Shown here piece by piece: positions 55,700 to 64,000 of a DNA stretch of 64,000 nucleotides. This stretch comes from Cryobacterium sp. Y29 (GTDB lineage: Bacteria > Actinomycetota > Actinomycetes > Actinomycetales > Microbacteriaceae), in assembly GCF_002929825.1 (NCBI RefSeq), contig NZ_PJJN01000026.1, forward strand, positions 1-64,000, read 5' to 3'. The position numbers and the translations under genes were made by a program. The notes below the pieces were generated by a model. That model was not told the origin of the DNA. It was given only the letters and a program-made list of their open reading frames with translations, and searched no databases. How positions within the stretch are numbered: the first letter of the stretch is position 1; the number at the start of each line of letters is the position of its first letter.

Positions 55700-56644
55700 A
55701 TGCGTTTTCGCCAGCTCGAATATTTTGTCGCTGTCGCCCGGGAACGGCACTTCGCTCGTGCAGCCGCCGCGTGCCACGTTTCCCAGCCTGCCCTCTCCGC
55801 GGCAATCAACAGATTGGAACAGGAACTCAATGTTTCTTTGATCAATCGTGGCCATACCTTTGAGGGGCTGACGCCGGAGGGCGAACGCTTGGTGATTTGG
55901 GCCAAACGAATCCTCGCCGAGCATGACGCTTTCAAGGCGGAGGTGCAGGCCGTCCAGTCCGGAGTGACCGGCGTGTTACGGCTGGGCGTTGTACCGAGTG
56001 CCTCAACAACGGTCGCGCTGGTGGTTGCCGCGTTCTGTGCTGCGCATCCGTTGGCCAGGGTTCAAATCACGTCGGGCCTGTCCGCGGTCGAGATTAGCCG
56101 GCGATTGCGCAATTTCGAGCTGGATGCCGGCGTCACCTATCTCGATGACGGGCAAGATCCGCGACTCTTCTTCATACCGTTGTATGAGGAACGCTATGTT
56201 CTCATCGCCTCCGACGAACTCCTTCCAGAGATTCCAGCGACGATGACCTGGCGTCAGGCGTCTGCGCTCCCGCTCGCTGTCTTGACGACGGAAATGCGCA
56301 GCAGACAGGTGATCGACGATGCCTTCAGCCAGAACCGGATTCGGCTGGACCCACAGGTGGAGACGGATTCTATCGCCTCCCTCCACGCACACATGAAGAC
56401 GGGCCAATGGGCCAGCATCGTGCCACATTCGTGGGTGCAAACCATCACACCGTCATCGCGGACCCGCATTGTGCCACTCGTCGATCCCGTCGCCACCGCG
56501 CGCGTCGCTGCGGCCATAAGTCCAGCATCGCCTGGTTCGGTGACCGCACGGGCCTTCGCGGCCGTTGCAGCGCGGCTTTCCCTGGGTGAGCTGTTCGATC
56601 GGGGGCTTTCGTCGGTCGCGCCCGCGACGCCACGCGCTGATTGA
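55700..56644 (+). CDS. LysR-family transcriptional regulator
   Basis: 314 aa from ATG 55700, with AAAGGAGAG upstream. The N-terminal helix-turn-helix reads MRFRQLEYFVAVARERHFAR, AACHVSQPALSAAINRLEQEL; the effector-binding domain starts near GVTGVLRLGVVPSAS. It lies ahead of a FUSC-type membrane protein on the same strand and could control that gene or the divergent amino acid transporter; the sequence does not decide. Confidence 0.92.
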   Translation: MRFRQLEYFVAVARERHFARAAAACHVSQPALSAAINRLEQELNVSLINRGHTFEGLTPEGERLVIWAKRILAEHDAFKAEVQAVQSGVTGVLRLGVVPSASTTVALVVAAFCAAHPLARVQITSGLSAVEISRRLRNFELDAGVTYLDDGQDPRLFFIPLYEERYVLIASDELLPEIPATMTWRQASALPLAVLTTEMRSRQVIDDAFSQNRIRLDPQVETDSIASLHAHMKTGQWASIVPHSWVQTITPSSRTRIVPLVDPVATARVAAAISPASPGSVTARAFAAVAARLSLGELFDRGLSSVAPATPRAD

Positions 56645-56803
56645 TAATTTCTGGTTATCGACTGGTTGAATTCACGTCTTGGACCGGCGCGGCAAAGCGG
56701 TACAGACTGGGGGGAGCGCAGCAGTCGGGCGTGAAACCAGCCAACCGGGTTCTGCTGTTTACGCCGCGCCACCATCGTTTTGTTCGAAAGGCCGTGAGAC
56801 CCT

Positions 56804-57856
56804 GTGCGCCCGGTCCTGTTCTACCTGCGCGCACTCGTCAGTGTTCCACCCGCGGTCTCTGATCACTGGCCGGCGCTTCGCGTCGGTCTGGGTGTCACAG
56901 TCCCCGTACTGGTCCTGCTGATTTTTGGCCATCCCGAGCTGACCATCTATGCCGTTTTCGGTGCTTTCACGGGCATGTACGGCCGTGGTGAAACCCATCA
57001 GCTGCGGTTGGTGCACCAGGCCCAGGCCGCGGCGTTATTGCTGACCGGGGTGACTGTCGGTGTGGCTCTGTCCATCACCCACGTTCAAGCCTGGGGGCTG
57101 GTCTGTATCGAGGCGCTCCTGGCCGGACTTGGTTCATTCGTAGCCGACAAAATAAAGCTCAGACCCGCCGGGCCATTCTTCGGCATTTTCGCGTTGGGAG
57201 CCTGCGCGTCGATCCCCACGGTCATCCCACTGTGGACGGCCGCGCTCATTTGCGCCGCGTCCGCTCTGTTTTCCCTGCTGGTCGGGTTCACCGGCTGGTT
57301 GGGAAACCGCACCTGGGATTCCACGGCGAGACGCACTACCGAACCTCGCTCCGGACCCTGGCTTCCCAAGGCGGGCGTGCACGCCACTCGTTATATCGTC
57401 GCCGTTGCAGCCGCCGGCGCTCTCGGACTCCTACTGGGAATCGGCCACGCCTATTGGGCTATGGCCGCTGCGGCCGTTCCCCTCGCCGGTGCCGATCTTC
57501 CCAGCCGGGTGCAGCGAGGCATCCATCGCGTACTCGGGACCTACGCCGGCCTGGGCGTGACGGCTGGTGTGCTGCTCCTGAATCCCGGCACGACCGTGCT
57601 GGTTATCCTCGTCATGGCCCTGCAGTTCCCGGCGGAACTATTCATGGTGCGCCATTACGGTCTCGCCCTCATTTTTTTCACGCCCGTGATACTGCTCATG
57701 ACCCAACTCGCCAGCCCGGTCGACCCGAGGTCCCTGCTCGCTGACCGCGGTTTGGAAACCCTCATTGGTGCCATGGTTGGGATCACCGTCGTTCTGCTGA
57801 TCCGCGACCGTCTCCCCCGAAGCAGCATGACACTCTCGGAAAACCCCGCAGCTTGA
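56804..57856 (+). CDS. FUSC-family membrane protein
   Basis: 350 aa from GTG 56804. Two sets of hydrophobic segments: RVGLGVTVPVLVLLIFGHPEL and YAVFGAFTGMYGRGE in the first half, YIVAVAAAGALGLLLGIGHAYWAM and the FUSC signature VPLAGADLPSRVQRGIHRVLGTYAG in the second, then LALIFFTPVILLMTQLASP. Probably an exporter or envelope protein; 160 nt downstream of the LysR gene, which may regulate it. Confidence 0.85.
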   Translation: MRPVLFYLRALVSVPPAVSDHWPALRVGLGVTVPVLVLLIFGHPELTIYAVFGAFTGMYGRGETHQLRLVHQAQAAALLLTGVTVGVALSITHVQAWGLVCIEALLAGLGSFVADKIKLRPAGPFFGIFALGACASIPTVIPLWTAALICAASALFSLLVGFTGWLGNRTWDSTARRTTEPRSGPWLPKAGVHATRYIVAVAAAGALGLLLGIGHAYWAMAAAAVPLAGADLPSRVQRGIHRVLGTYAGLGVTAGVLLLNPGTTVLVILVMALQFPAELFMVRHYGLALIFFTPVILLMTQLASPVDPRSLLADRGLETLIGAMVGITVVLLIRDRLPRSSMTLSENPAA

Positions 57857-57948
57857 CCAGTCAGCGCGGCGCAAGCTGCGTGCCGCTCACGACCTCGAAG
57901 CGGCGGGTCCCAGTGCAGCCACAACTCATCCGCTGAACTGGAGTCCGA

Positions 57949-58983
57949 TCAAGGGCGAGCGGTCGCCGCCGTTGCCTCGACCCAGAGCGTCTCAAGAACA
58001 GACTGGACAGCACCCGCGGTCGCAGCGCGATACCCGGTGCCGGCCCAGAGGGCGAGCCCGTCGGCGTCACCGCGGCGGGCAGCATCCGCTCGAAGACCCT
58101 TGGTGAGGTGATGCACCTGGGGGTACTCACTCGGTGCGGTAGCGCCGTGGTTGATGATGAAGGCGTTCAGCAAGGCGCGCGCCGGACGGCCCGAGAAAGC
58201 ACGGGTGATTACCGTCTCGGTGAATCGCGACTGGACCAGCGCGTCTTTGTGGGCCTGGGTCGCCCCCGATTCGTCGGTGCGCAGAACGGCCGTGCCCAGC
58301 TGAACGGCCTCGGCACCGGTCGCCAGCAACGCGGCGATCTGCTCCCCCGAGTGGATGCCGCCCGCCGCGATCAGGGGCAGTGTCACCTCCGCACGAATCG
58401 CGGTCACCAGCGCGCCCAATGCCAGGGTGCCCGGTTCGTCTTGCGTCTGGAAGGTCGCCCGGTGTCCGCCGGCTTCCGGGCCCTGCACGCAGAGTGCGTC
58501 GACTCCACGCTCGACCGCTTGCAGAGCTTCCGGGACCGAGGTGACCGTGGCGACCAGGTACGACCCGGCCGTATGCATCCGTGCCACCACATCGGCGGGA
58601 GGCAGTCCGAAGGTGAAAGAGACCACCGAAACCTGGTGCTCGATGACCACGGCCACCTTCTCGGTGAACCCATCGTCGTCCTCGGCGACAATCTCGGAAA
58701 ACACAGTTGTGTACTCGTCTGCCAGTGCGTCTCGATAGGCCAGAACGGCGGCCCGGTCGGTCAGGGGCGGCTGCGGTACGAACAGGTTGACGCCGAAGGC
58801 ATTCTCGGTGCGTCGCTGCACCTCGATGACCTGCTCGGCCAGCGCCTGCGGGGTTTTGTAGCCGCCCGCCAGAAAACCGAGACTGCCAGCGTCACTTGCC
58901 GCGACTACGAGGTTGGGCGTTGAGGCGCCGCCGGCCATGGGGGCCGCGAGAATCGGAATCTTCAGTTCGTTCAGGGTGAACAC
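57949..58983 (-). CDS. nitronate monooxygenase (2-nitropropane dioxygenase family)
   Basis: 344 aa. FMN TIM-barrel signatures: IPILAAPMAGGASTPNLVVAAS, LGFLAGGYKTPQAL, VNLFVPQPP, the catalytic His in GPEAGGHRATF, and the phosphate-binding AAGGIHSGEQIAALLATGAEAV with QLGTAVLRTDESGA. It oxidises nitronates such as propionate-3-nitronate. A TetR-type operator lies 19 nt before the start, so it is probably induced. Confidence 0.9.
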   Translation of the reverse strand: MFTLNELKIPILAAPMAGGASTPNLVVAASDAGSLGFLAGGYKTPQALAEQVIEVQRRTENAFGVNLFVPQPPLTDRAAVLAYRDALADEYTTVFSEIVAEDDDGFTEKVAVVIEHQVSVVSFTFGLPPADVVARMHTAGSYLVATVTSVPEALQAVERGVDALCVQGPEAGGHRATFQTQDEPGTLALGALVTAIRAEVTLPLIAAGGIHSGEQIAALLATGAEAVQLGTAVLRTDESGATQAHKDALVQSRFTETVITRAFSGRPARALLNAFIINHGATAPSEYPQVHHLTKGLRADAARRGDADGLALWAGTGYRAATAGAVQSVLETLWVEATAATARP

Positions 58984-59001
58984 GGCAATCTCCTCGTTTG
59001 A

Positions 59002-59018
59002 TTAGACCATTGTTCTAG
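59002..59018 (-). promoter_or_regulatory. TetR-type operator candidate at the nitronate monooxygenase promoter
   Basis: TTAGACCATTGTTCTAG, an imperfect palindrome with conserved TAGA...TCTA ends and a CA-N-TG core, typical of TetR-family operators. It begins 19 nt upstream of the start codon. No tetR gene is adjacent in the window. Confidence 0.45.
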
Positions 59019-59164
59019 TGACTGGAACCGTGATCTCAAGCTCATTTCGCACGGTCTTAGGCACGTTGCGCACCGGGATTAGTGTTCGGGCGTCGTTTCA
59101 CCCTAGCCCCGCAATACTGTCTCCGGCATACTAACGAGAGCGAGCCTCGACGTCAGGAGACCTT

Positions 59165-59455
59165 ATGTCATTTCAGGCTTACCTCACCGCGATCGAAGAA
59201 AAGACCGGGTTCACGCCGCGCGCGCTGGTCGCCCTCGCGCACGAACGCGGTCTCGACGAACCAACGACGAAGGCCGGCGTCATCGTCGACTGGCTCAAGG
59301 CCGACTACGGGCTGGGTCGCGGCCACGCCATGGCCCTGGTCTATGTCATCAAGAATGGTGCCACGATCAGCGAAAAACATGTCGGCACAGATGGCGTACA
59401 CCGCGACGAGACTGTCGAGCTGTGGCTTGATGGCAAGGACACCCGCCCGGTCTGA
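59165..59455 (+). CDS. DUF4287 protein
   Basis: 96 aa; AGGAGA lies upstream of the ATG. Signatures: SFQAYLTAIEEKTGFTPRALV (in part), TTKAGVIVDWLKADYGLGRGHAMALVYV (in part) and the C-terminal SEKHVG. Small soluble alpha-helical family found in many bacteria, function unknown. Monocistronic and convergent with yceI. Confidence 0.92.
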   Translation: MSFQAYLTAIEEKTGFTPRALVALAHERGLDEPTTKAGVIVDWLKADYGLGRGHAMALVYVIKNGATISEKHVGTDGVHRDETVELWLDGKDTRPV

Positions 59456-59555
59456 ACTTCGGCACACGCAGCGCGGCGCAGTTCGCGACCAGCGCGTCAC
59501 GAAGGGAATGACATTCGTTTCTGTCTCAGCCAGGAGTCGTGGATTCTTAACGACA

Positions 59556-59581
59556 CAGGGCCCCACCGAGGTGAGGCCCTG
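59556..59581. terminator. hairpin between convergent DUF4287 and yceI genes
   Basis: CAGGGCC (59556-59562) pairs with GGCCCTG (59575-59581); an inner CACC/GGTG stem closes around a GA loop. Serves as terminator for yceI and probably DUF4287. Confidence 0.65.
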
Positions 59582-59597
59582 ACCGACAAAATACCGG

Positions 59598-60158
59598 TTA
59601 CGCGTTGAGCGCAGCCTGCAGTTCGAGCGTGATGGTGACCTTGTCGCCCAGCAGCATGCCGCCGGTTTCGAGGGCGGCGTTGTAGGTGAGGCCGAAGTCT
59701 TCGCGGTTGACTTCGGTCTTGGCTGTGGCACCGAACTTGTAGTTTCCGTAGGGGTCGCCGCCGAAGCCGCCGAACTCGAGCTCGAAGGTGGCCGGCTTGG
59801 TGACGCCCTTGATGGTGATGTTGCCGTCGACGAGGTAGTCGCCCTTGACTTCGCGCACACCGGTCGAGGCGAAGTCGATGGTCGGGTACGTCTCGGCGTC
59901 GAAGAAGTCCCCGGTGCGCAGGTGACCGTCGCGGCTTGGCTCGTTGGTGTTGATGGAGACGACCTTAGCCGAGGCGGTGACGCTCGTCTCGAGCGGGTTT
60001 TCGCCGGTCACGAAGGTGGCGTCGAAGTCTTCGAAGGTGCCCTTGACCTTGCTGATGACAATGTGGCGAATGCTGAAGCTCACCGAGCTGTGGGTCTTGT
60101 CGATGGTCCAGGTTCCGGCCTTGAAGCCGGGGATGCTCGTTGCGGTGCTCTCGCTCAT
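59598..60158 (-). CDS. YceI family protein
   Basis: 186 aa from ATG 60158 with GAGGAGA upstream. YceI lipocalin-like fold: PGFKAGTWTIDKTHSSVSFSIRH (in part), KVKGTFEDFDATF, DGHLRTGDFFDAETYPTIDF, GNITIKGVTKPATFELEF and EDFGLTYNAALE. No signal peptide, so this is the cytoplasmic form. YceI proteins bind polyisoprenoids or other lipids; the partner here is unknown. A short palindrome lies about 50 nt upstream. Confidence 0.92.
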   Translation of the reverse strand: MSESTATSIPGFKAGTWTIDKTHSSVSFSIRHIVISKVKGTFEDFDATFVTGENPLETSVTASAKVVSINTNEPSRDGHLRTGDFFDAETYPTIDFASTGVREVKGDYLVDGNITIKGVTKPATFELEFGGFGGDPYGNYKFGATAKTEVNREDFGLTYNAALETGGMLLGDKVTITLELQAALNA

Positions 60159-60207
60159 AGAAAATCTCCTCAAGTGTGTGGGCCCAGGAATTGTCGCCCT
60201 CAGATAC

Positions 60208-60219
60208 ATGCAAGTGCAT
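60208..60219 (-). promoter_or_regulatory. short palindromic operator candidate upstream of yceI
   Basis: ATGCAAGTGCAT, ATGCA and TGCAT arms around AG, inside a longer symmetric context (TACATGCA / TGCATAG). Placed about 50 nt before the yceI start, where MarR-type operators of yceI genes are often found. No regulator gene is adjacent. Confidence 0.35.
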
Positions 60220-60352
60220 AGAACTCGGTCGTATTCCCGGGAAGACAAGAATTTATCTTCCCCACATTGGGTATTAGGACGAAGCCTGTATGCAGGCCGA
60301 CCGAATACACTCAGCGTGTCACGGGGTTCTGCGTGTTTATCGGGAGGTAGCT

Positions 60353-61216
60353 GTGCGCATAGGTCATTCCCGCAGGATAGCCCCGAGCCTGATGGGGGTC
60401 GCTGGTGAGGGCATCCTGATTGCCGCCGGAGGCCGCGCCATTTTGCTGCAGCTGGCCAATCCGGCCATCGGCCACGGCGTCGCCGATCACAGTCATTTCG
60501 CCGATCGCCCGCTCGATCGGCTGAACGGCACGCTCAGCTACGTCTACGCCATAGTCTTCGGCGATGCGGAACTGGCCGCCACCATGGCGGCGCGGGTCAA
60601 CCACGCTCACGGTCCCGTGCATTCAAGCGGCACGACACCCGGGTACAACGCATTCACCCCCGAGCTCCAGCTCTGGGTCGCCGCGACGCTGTACGAATCG
60701 GCCACGCACCTGCACGGCCTGCTCTTCGGTGCGCTCGACGACCAGGCGGCCGATGAGGTCTACCGCGAATACTCTCGCCTCGGCACAGCGCTGCAGGTAC
60801 CGCCCGGGCTGTGGCCGACCGACCGCGCGGCGTTTCGACTGTATTGGAACGAGCAGCTCGCCCTGTTGACAACGGATGCCGCCACCCGCGCCGTCGCGCA
60901 CGAACTGTTGCATTCGCGCACCGCACCGCTCTGGTATCGCGCTGCCTTGCCCGTGGCCCGCCTGCTGACCGCCGGCTTGCTGCCTCCGCACGTTCGGGCG
61001 CTCTTCGACCTACCGTGGTCGACGCGGCACCGGCGATGCTTTGACCTGGTGCTGGGCGGTATCCGCCTGGTGTATCCGCGGCTGCCGCGCCGGGTGCGAC
61101 ATTGGCCGAAGAACCACTACCTGCGCGTGCTGCGCAAATCCATGCTGAGCAAATCCGCGCTGAGCGGATCCACACCGCCCGCGTCGGTGCCGCCCACATC
61201 GACGCCGGTAGCCTGA
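60353..61216 (+). CDS. MpaB/DUF2236-type oxygenase-like protein
   Basis: 287 aa from GTG 60353, which has GGGAGGT 5 nt upstream; an upstream ATG at 60290 lacks such a site. Signatures: GEGILIAAGGRAILLQLANPAIGHGVADH (in part), the conserved ARVNHAHGPVHS with GYNAFTPELQLWVAATL, and YWNEQLALL. MpaB (DUF2236) proteins bind a b-type haem through a conserved His and some cleave prenyl or rubber chains. The substrate is unknown. The Pro/Ser/Thr-rich tail is likely disordered. Confidence 0.82.
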   Translation: MRIGHSRRIAPSLMGVAGEGILIAAGGRAILLQLANPAIGHGVADHSHFADRPLDRLNGTLSYVYAIVFGDAELAATMAARVNHAHGPVHSSGTTPGYNAFTPELQLWVAATLYESATHLHGLLFGALDDQAADEVYREYSRLGTALQVPPGLWPTDRAAFRLYWNEQLALLTTDAATRAVAHELLHSRTAPLWYRAALPVARLLTAGLLPPHVRALFDLPWSTRHRRCFDLVLGGIRLVYPRLPRRVRHWPKNHYLRVLRKSMLSKSALSGSTPPASVPPTSTPVA

Positions 61217-61223
61217 GGGTCCC

Positions 61224-61712
61224 ATGACGCAGCCACAGACGCCCCACCCCGGACTCGACGGCGTTGATCGCCAGATCATCGCCGAGCTCAGCCGGGACGC
61301 CAGACTCTCCATTCGCCAGCTGGCCCTGCAGGTGCACATCTCCCGCACCGCCGCACACACCCGGGTGCAGAAGCTCATCAGCCATAGCGTGATCACCGGT
61401 TTCGGCGCCCAGACCAACCGCAAGGCCCTCGGCCTCAATGTGTCGGCTCTCGTCATCGTGAAGATCGCTGACGTGGCCTGGGGTGATATCGCCGCACAGC
61501 TGGCCGAGCTCCCTTTCGTCGAGAAGGCGCAGGCGGTGAGTGGGGACATCGACATTATTCTCACCGTGAGCGCTCCCGACCACGAACAGCTCAGCCAGGC
61601 CATTCTTCGCGACATCCACAGCATGCCCGGGGTGATCTCGACCCGGTCGCATCTCATCCTCGACGAGATCGTCGGGCACGCGCCCGGAACTACCCCGGAC
61701 GCTTGGCACTGA
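61224..61712 (+). CDS. Lrp/AsnC-family transcriptional regulator
   Basis: 162 aa, 7 nt after the MpaB gene. The N-terminal helix-turn-helix (GVDRQIIAELSRDARLSIRQLALQ and VHISRTAAHTRVQKL, in part) is joined to a RAM ligand-binding domain (ALVIVKIADVAWGDIAAQLA, FVEKAQAVSGDIDIILTVSA). It lies directly ahead of the E1-E2 operon, which is the usual place for a branched-chain amino acid-responsive Lrp that controls a branched-chain 2-oxo acid dehydrogenase. Confidence 0.9.
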   Translation: MTQPQTPHPGLDGVDRQIIAELSRDARLSIRQLALQVHISRTAAHTRVQKLISHSVITGFGAQTNRKALGLNVSALVIVKIADVAWGDIAAQLAELPFVEKAQAVSGDIDIILTVSAPDHEQLSQAILRDIHSMPGVISTRSHLILDEIVGHAPGTTPDAWH

Positions 61713-61821
61713 AACACACGTCAGTAATGCCGTTTGGTTGCTGTCGTGCATGTGCACGGCCAATCGTTCACAACTGCAAAAAAGCTGGGTGCGGGCTGGC
61801 GTAAAGGCGCACCATTGCCTC

Positions 61822-62964
61822 ATGAGCCTCAATGTCGAGAACCCGAGCATGACCACCGTGCTGCCGGCCCCACCCCTGCGTTTGATCGACGACCTCGGCC
61901 GCATGGTTCCGCAAAACGAGACCGGCGGATTCACCCTTCCGGTCGTGGACACCCTGCTCAGCCTGTATCGGCAGATGGTCATCGCCCGCCGTTTCGATGC
62001 ACAGGTCACCGCCCTCACCCGGCAGGGTCGCCTCGCCACGTACCCCTCCGCGCTCGGCCAGGAAGCGTGTGAAATCGCCGCGGTTGCCGCGCTCGACCCG
62101 CAGGACTGGCTGTTTCCGACCTACCGCGACAGTATCGCGCTGCTCACCCGGGGCGTCGAGCCGAAAGATATCCTCGCCTCATTTCGCGGTGACTGGCACA
62201 GCGGCTACGACTATCACACGCACCGCATCGCCCCGCAAGCTACCCCGCTGGCCACTCAGGCGCTCCACGCCGTCGGTCTGGCTACCGCAGCGAAGCTCAA
62301 GCGCCACAACACCGTGGCGCTGACCCTGCTCGGTGACGGCGCCACGAGCGAGGGTGACGCCCACGAGGCGTTCAATTTCGCGGCCGTCTGGCAGGCCCCC
62401 GTCGTCTTCGTCGTGCAGAACAACCAGTTCGCCATCAGCGTGCCCCTCGACAAGCAGATGGCCTGCCGCACCATCGCCGACAAGGCGATCGGCTACGGCA
62501 TGCCCGGCTATTACGTCGACGGCAACGACGTTGCGGCCATGTACGTCGTCATCTCGGCGGCCATGGACCGCGCTCGCAGCGGCGGTGGCCCGACCCTGAT
62601 CGAGGGCCTCACCTACCGCATCGAAGCACACACCAACTCGGATGACCCCACGCGCTACCGAAAAGCGGCCGACGTCGACCTGTGGCGCCACCGAGACCCG
62701 ATCGAACGTCTGGAAAAATACCTCGTCGCGCAGGGCGCCCTGACCGATGAGGTGCGTGCTTCGATTCTGGCGGCCGCCGAGGAGCTCGCCACCACGACGC
62801 GGGACTGCATGACCGAGCAGGCGGTCGTCGACCCGCTGGAACTGTTCGAGCACGTCTACTCCACCCCGCGCACCGCCCTGGCGGAGCAACGCGCCTTTCT
62901 GGCGGCCGAACTCGACGGCGACGCTGTGGCATCCGTCATTGCTCGTGAAAAGAGCACCCGATGA
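61822..62964 (+). CDS. pdhA: 2-oxo acid dehydrogenase E1 component, alpha subunit
   Basis: 380 aa from ATG 61822 (ATG 61849 is an alternative). TPP-dependent alpha subunit of an alpha2-beta2 E1: TYPSALGQEACEIAAVAALD, TYRDSIALLTRG, the TPP motif GDGATSEGDAHEAFNFAAVW ending VVQNN, and the regulatory-loop region LTYRIEAHTNSDDPTRYR. Actinobacterial pyruvate dehydrogenase normally uses AceE, so with the Lrp gene upstream a branched-chain 2-oxo acid role (bkdA) is at least as likely. Its TGA overlaps the beta-subunit ATG. Confidence 0.88.
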   Translation: MSLNVENPSMTTVLPAPPLRLIDDLGRMVPQNETGGFTLPVVDTLLSLYRQMVIARRFDAQVTALTRQGRLATYPSALGQEACEIAAVAALDPQDWLFPTYRDSIALLTRGVEPKDILASFRGDWHSGYDYHTHRIAPQATPLATQALHAVGLATAAKLKRHNTVALTLLGDGATSEGDAHEAFNFAAVWQAPVVFVVQNNQFAISVPLDKQMACRTIADKAIGYGMPGYYVDGNDVAAMYVVISAAMDRARSGGGPTLIEGLTYRIEAHTNSDDPTRYRKAADVDLWRHRDPIERLEKYLVAQGALTDEVRASILAAAEELATTTRDCMTEQAVVDPLELFEHVYSTPRTALAEQRAFLAAELDGDAVASVIAREKSTR

Positions 62965-63980
62965 GCCCACAGCAGCCCCTGCAGACCGGCATCGCGGTGC
63001 GCGCGCCAGAAAACCTCACCATGGCCGCCGCGCTCAACGCCGCCATTCACGATGCCATGGTCGATGATCCGACGGTCGTTCTGTTCGGCGAAGACGTCGG
63101 CCCGCTCGGCGGCGTCTTTCGAGTCACCGACGGGCTCTACGCCGAATTTGGCGAAACCCGGGTGAGCGACTCACCACTGGCCGAAGCCGGCATCGTCGGA
63201 ACCGCGATCGGCATGGCCATGTACGGCCTGCGCCCCGTCGTGGAGATGCAGTTCGACGCGTTCAGCTACCCGGCGTTTCAACAGATCGTGTCGCACGTGG
63301 CCAAGATGCGCAATCGCACGCGCGGCAAAATTCAGCTGCCCATCGTCATCCGCATTCCCTACGCCGGCGACATCGGCGGGGTCGAACACCACTCCGATTC
63401 TTCCGAAGCCTACTGGACGGCGACTCCCGGGCTCACCGTGGTGAGCCCGTCGAACCCGGCCGACGCCTATTCCATGCTGCGGGGCGCTATAGCAAGCGAC
63501 GACCCGGTCATTTTCATGGAACCGAAGAGCCGGTACTGGAGCAAGGCTTCCGTGGCCTTGCCGGTGCAGACCGAGCCGCTGAACCGGGCGGTCGTGCTGC
63601 GCGCCGGCACCGACGTCACGCTCATCGCCTACGGGCCGACCGTGAAGACCGCACTCGCCACGGCCGAACAGGGCGCGGCTGAGGGGCTCTCGATCGAGGT
63701 CATCGATCTGCGTTCGCTGTCGCCTTTCGACGACGAGACGGTGGGGGCATCCGTTCGCAAGACCGGCCGCGCTGCCATCGTGCACGAAGCCGCCCAGTTC
63801 GGCGGCTATGGCGCCGAGGTCGCCGCTCGCCTGACCGAACGCAATTTCTTCTATTTGGCCGCACCCATTCTGCGCGTCACCGGTTTCGACATCCCCTACC
63901 CGTCACCCAAACTCGAGGAGTACTACTTGCCGACCCCCGACCGTATTCTTGCCGCACTGTCGACCTGGGAGTGGTCCTGA
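62961..63980 (+). CDS. pdhB: 2-oxo acid dehydrogenase E1 component, beta subunit
   Basis: 339 aa, ATGA overlap with the alpha subunit gene. Signatures: NAAIHDAMVDDPTVVLFGEDVG, RVSDSPLAEAGIVGTAIGMAM, MQFDAFSYPAFQQIVSHVAKM with RTRGKIQLPIVIRIPY, GGVEHHSDSSEAYW with the catalytic His, and IVHEAAQFGGYGAEVAAR. Together with the alpha subunit it decarboxylates pyruvate or branched-chain 2-oxo acids and transfers the acyl group to E2. bkdB is the alternative name. Confidence 0.88.
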   Translation: MSPQQPLQTGIAVRAPENLTMAAALNAAIHDAMVDDPTVVLFGEDVGPLGGVFRVTDGLYAEFGETRVSDSPLAEAGIVGTAIGMAMYGLRPVVEMQFDAFSYPAFQQIVSHVAKMRNRTRGKIQLPIVIRIPYAGDIGGVEHHSDSSEAYWTATPGLTVVSPSNPADAYSMLRGAIASDDPVIFMEPKSRYWSKASVALPVQTEPLNRAVVLRAGTDVTLIAYGPTVKTALATAEQGAAEGLSIEVIDLRSLSPFDDETVGASVRKTGRAAIVHEAAQFGGYGAEVAARLTERNFFYLAAPILRVTGFDIPYPSPKLEEYYLPTPDRILAALSTWEWS

Positions 63981-64000
63981 TGGGCCGCGAATTTCTGCTG
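63980..64000 (+). CDS. start of the E2 dihydrolipoyl acyltransferase gene (cut by the window end)
   Basis: An ATG at 63980 overlaps the last base of the E1 beta stop (TGATG), and the seven codons before the window end read MGREFLL, the usual opening of a lipoyl domain (continuing as PDLGEGL in the family). Partial, by context the third gene of the operon. Confidence 0.6.

Overview
The window reads as a chromosome segment of a high-GC actinobacterium, most likely family Microbacteriaceae (Cryobacterium/Leifsonia/Salinibacterium type). The evidence is the actinobacterial core block sepH, DUF4193, DUF3093, dut, DUF3710, DUF3159, acnA, dxs, together with DUF3000 plus RNase D, a MarP-like protease, frequent GTG starts and many ATGA/GTGA stop-start overlaps. 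The genus is inferred; no rRNA is present.

Positions 1 to about 20,827 are a genomic (defence) island. Its right border is a 57-nt 3' fragment of a tRNA-Val(CAC) gene, complete through the encoded CCA and followed by the chromosomal tRNA terminator. This is the classic attR left when an integrase inserts into the 3' end of a tRNA; the intact tRNA and the integrase should lie left of position 1. The island carries, in order: a stand-alone 594-aa PD-(D/E)xK nuclease-like protein; a complete three-gene ABC-3C conflict operon (nuclease-like effector, middle component, ABC ATPase with a CPLC hook); a dead serine resolvase with repeated GTCGCATAACC motifs; a lipoprotein remnant; a tightly coupled operon of a PLD-SNF2 helicase, an MmeI-like adenine methyltransferase and a 128-aa acidic protein; an Mrr endonuclease; an SOS-type operon with a small unknown protein and an amber-interrupted SRAP/YedK gene; a small opal-interrupted gene; an orphan beta-class (type III Mod-like) DNA methyltransferase; and an unrecognised 326-aa protein next to attR. 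Several island genes carry single in-frame lesions, so the island looks partly decayed.

Positions 20,831 to 35,850 are core genome: an M50-type membrane protease, an NAD(P)-binding reductase, a DUF2071 protein, a MarP-like protease, amtB with a candidate GlnR box, zapE divergent from a sulfurtransferase-sufE pair, a membrane-anchored alpha/beta hydrolase, DUF3000-RNase D, and the fadA-fadB beta-oxidation pair ending in two abutting perfect palindromes.

Positions 35,850 to 51,000 hold dxs, acnA, the conserved DUF3159-DUF3710-dut block, DUF3093, DUF4193 and sepH, followed by a CitA/DctB-type two-component system divergent from the tctCBA tricarboxylate transporter that it probably controls.

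Positions 51,000 to 64,000 hold an AlkZ/YcaQ-like DNA glycosylase, two FUSC-type membrane proteins, a polar amino acid ABC transporter whose binding protein and permease are fused, a LysR regulator, a nitronate monooxygenase with a TetR-type operator, DUF4287, YceI, an MpaB/DUF2236 protein, and an Lrp regulator ahead of a 2-oxo acid dehydrogenase operon (E1 alpha, E1 beta, and the first codons of E2 at the window edge).
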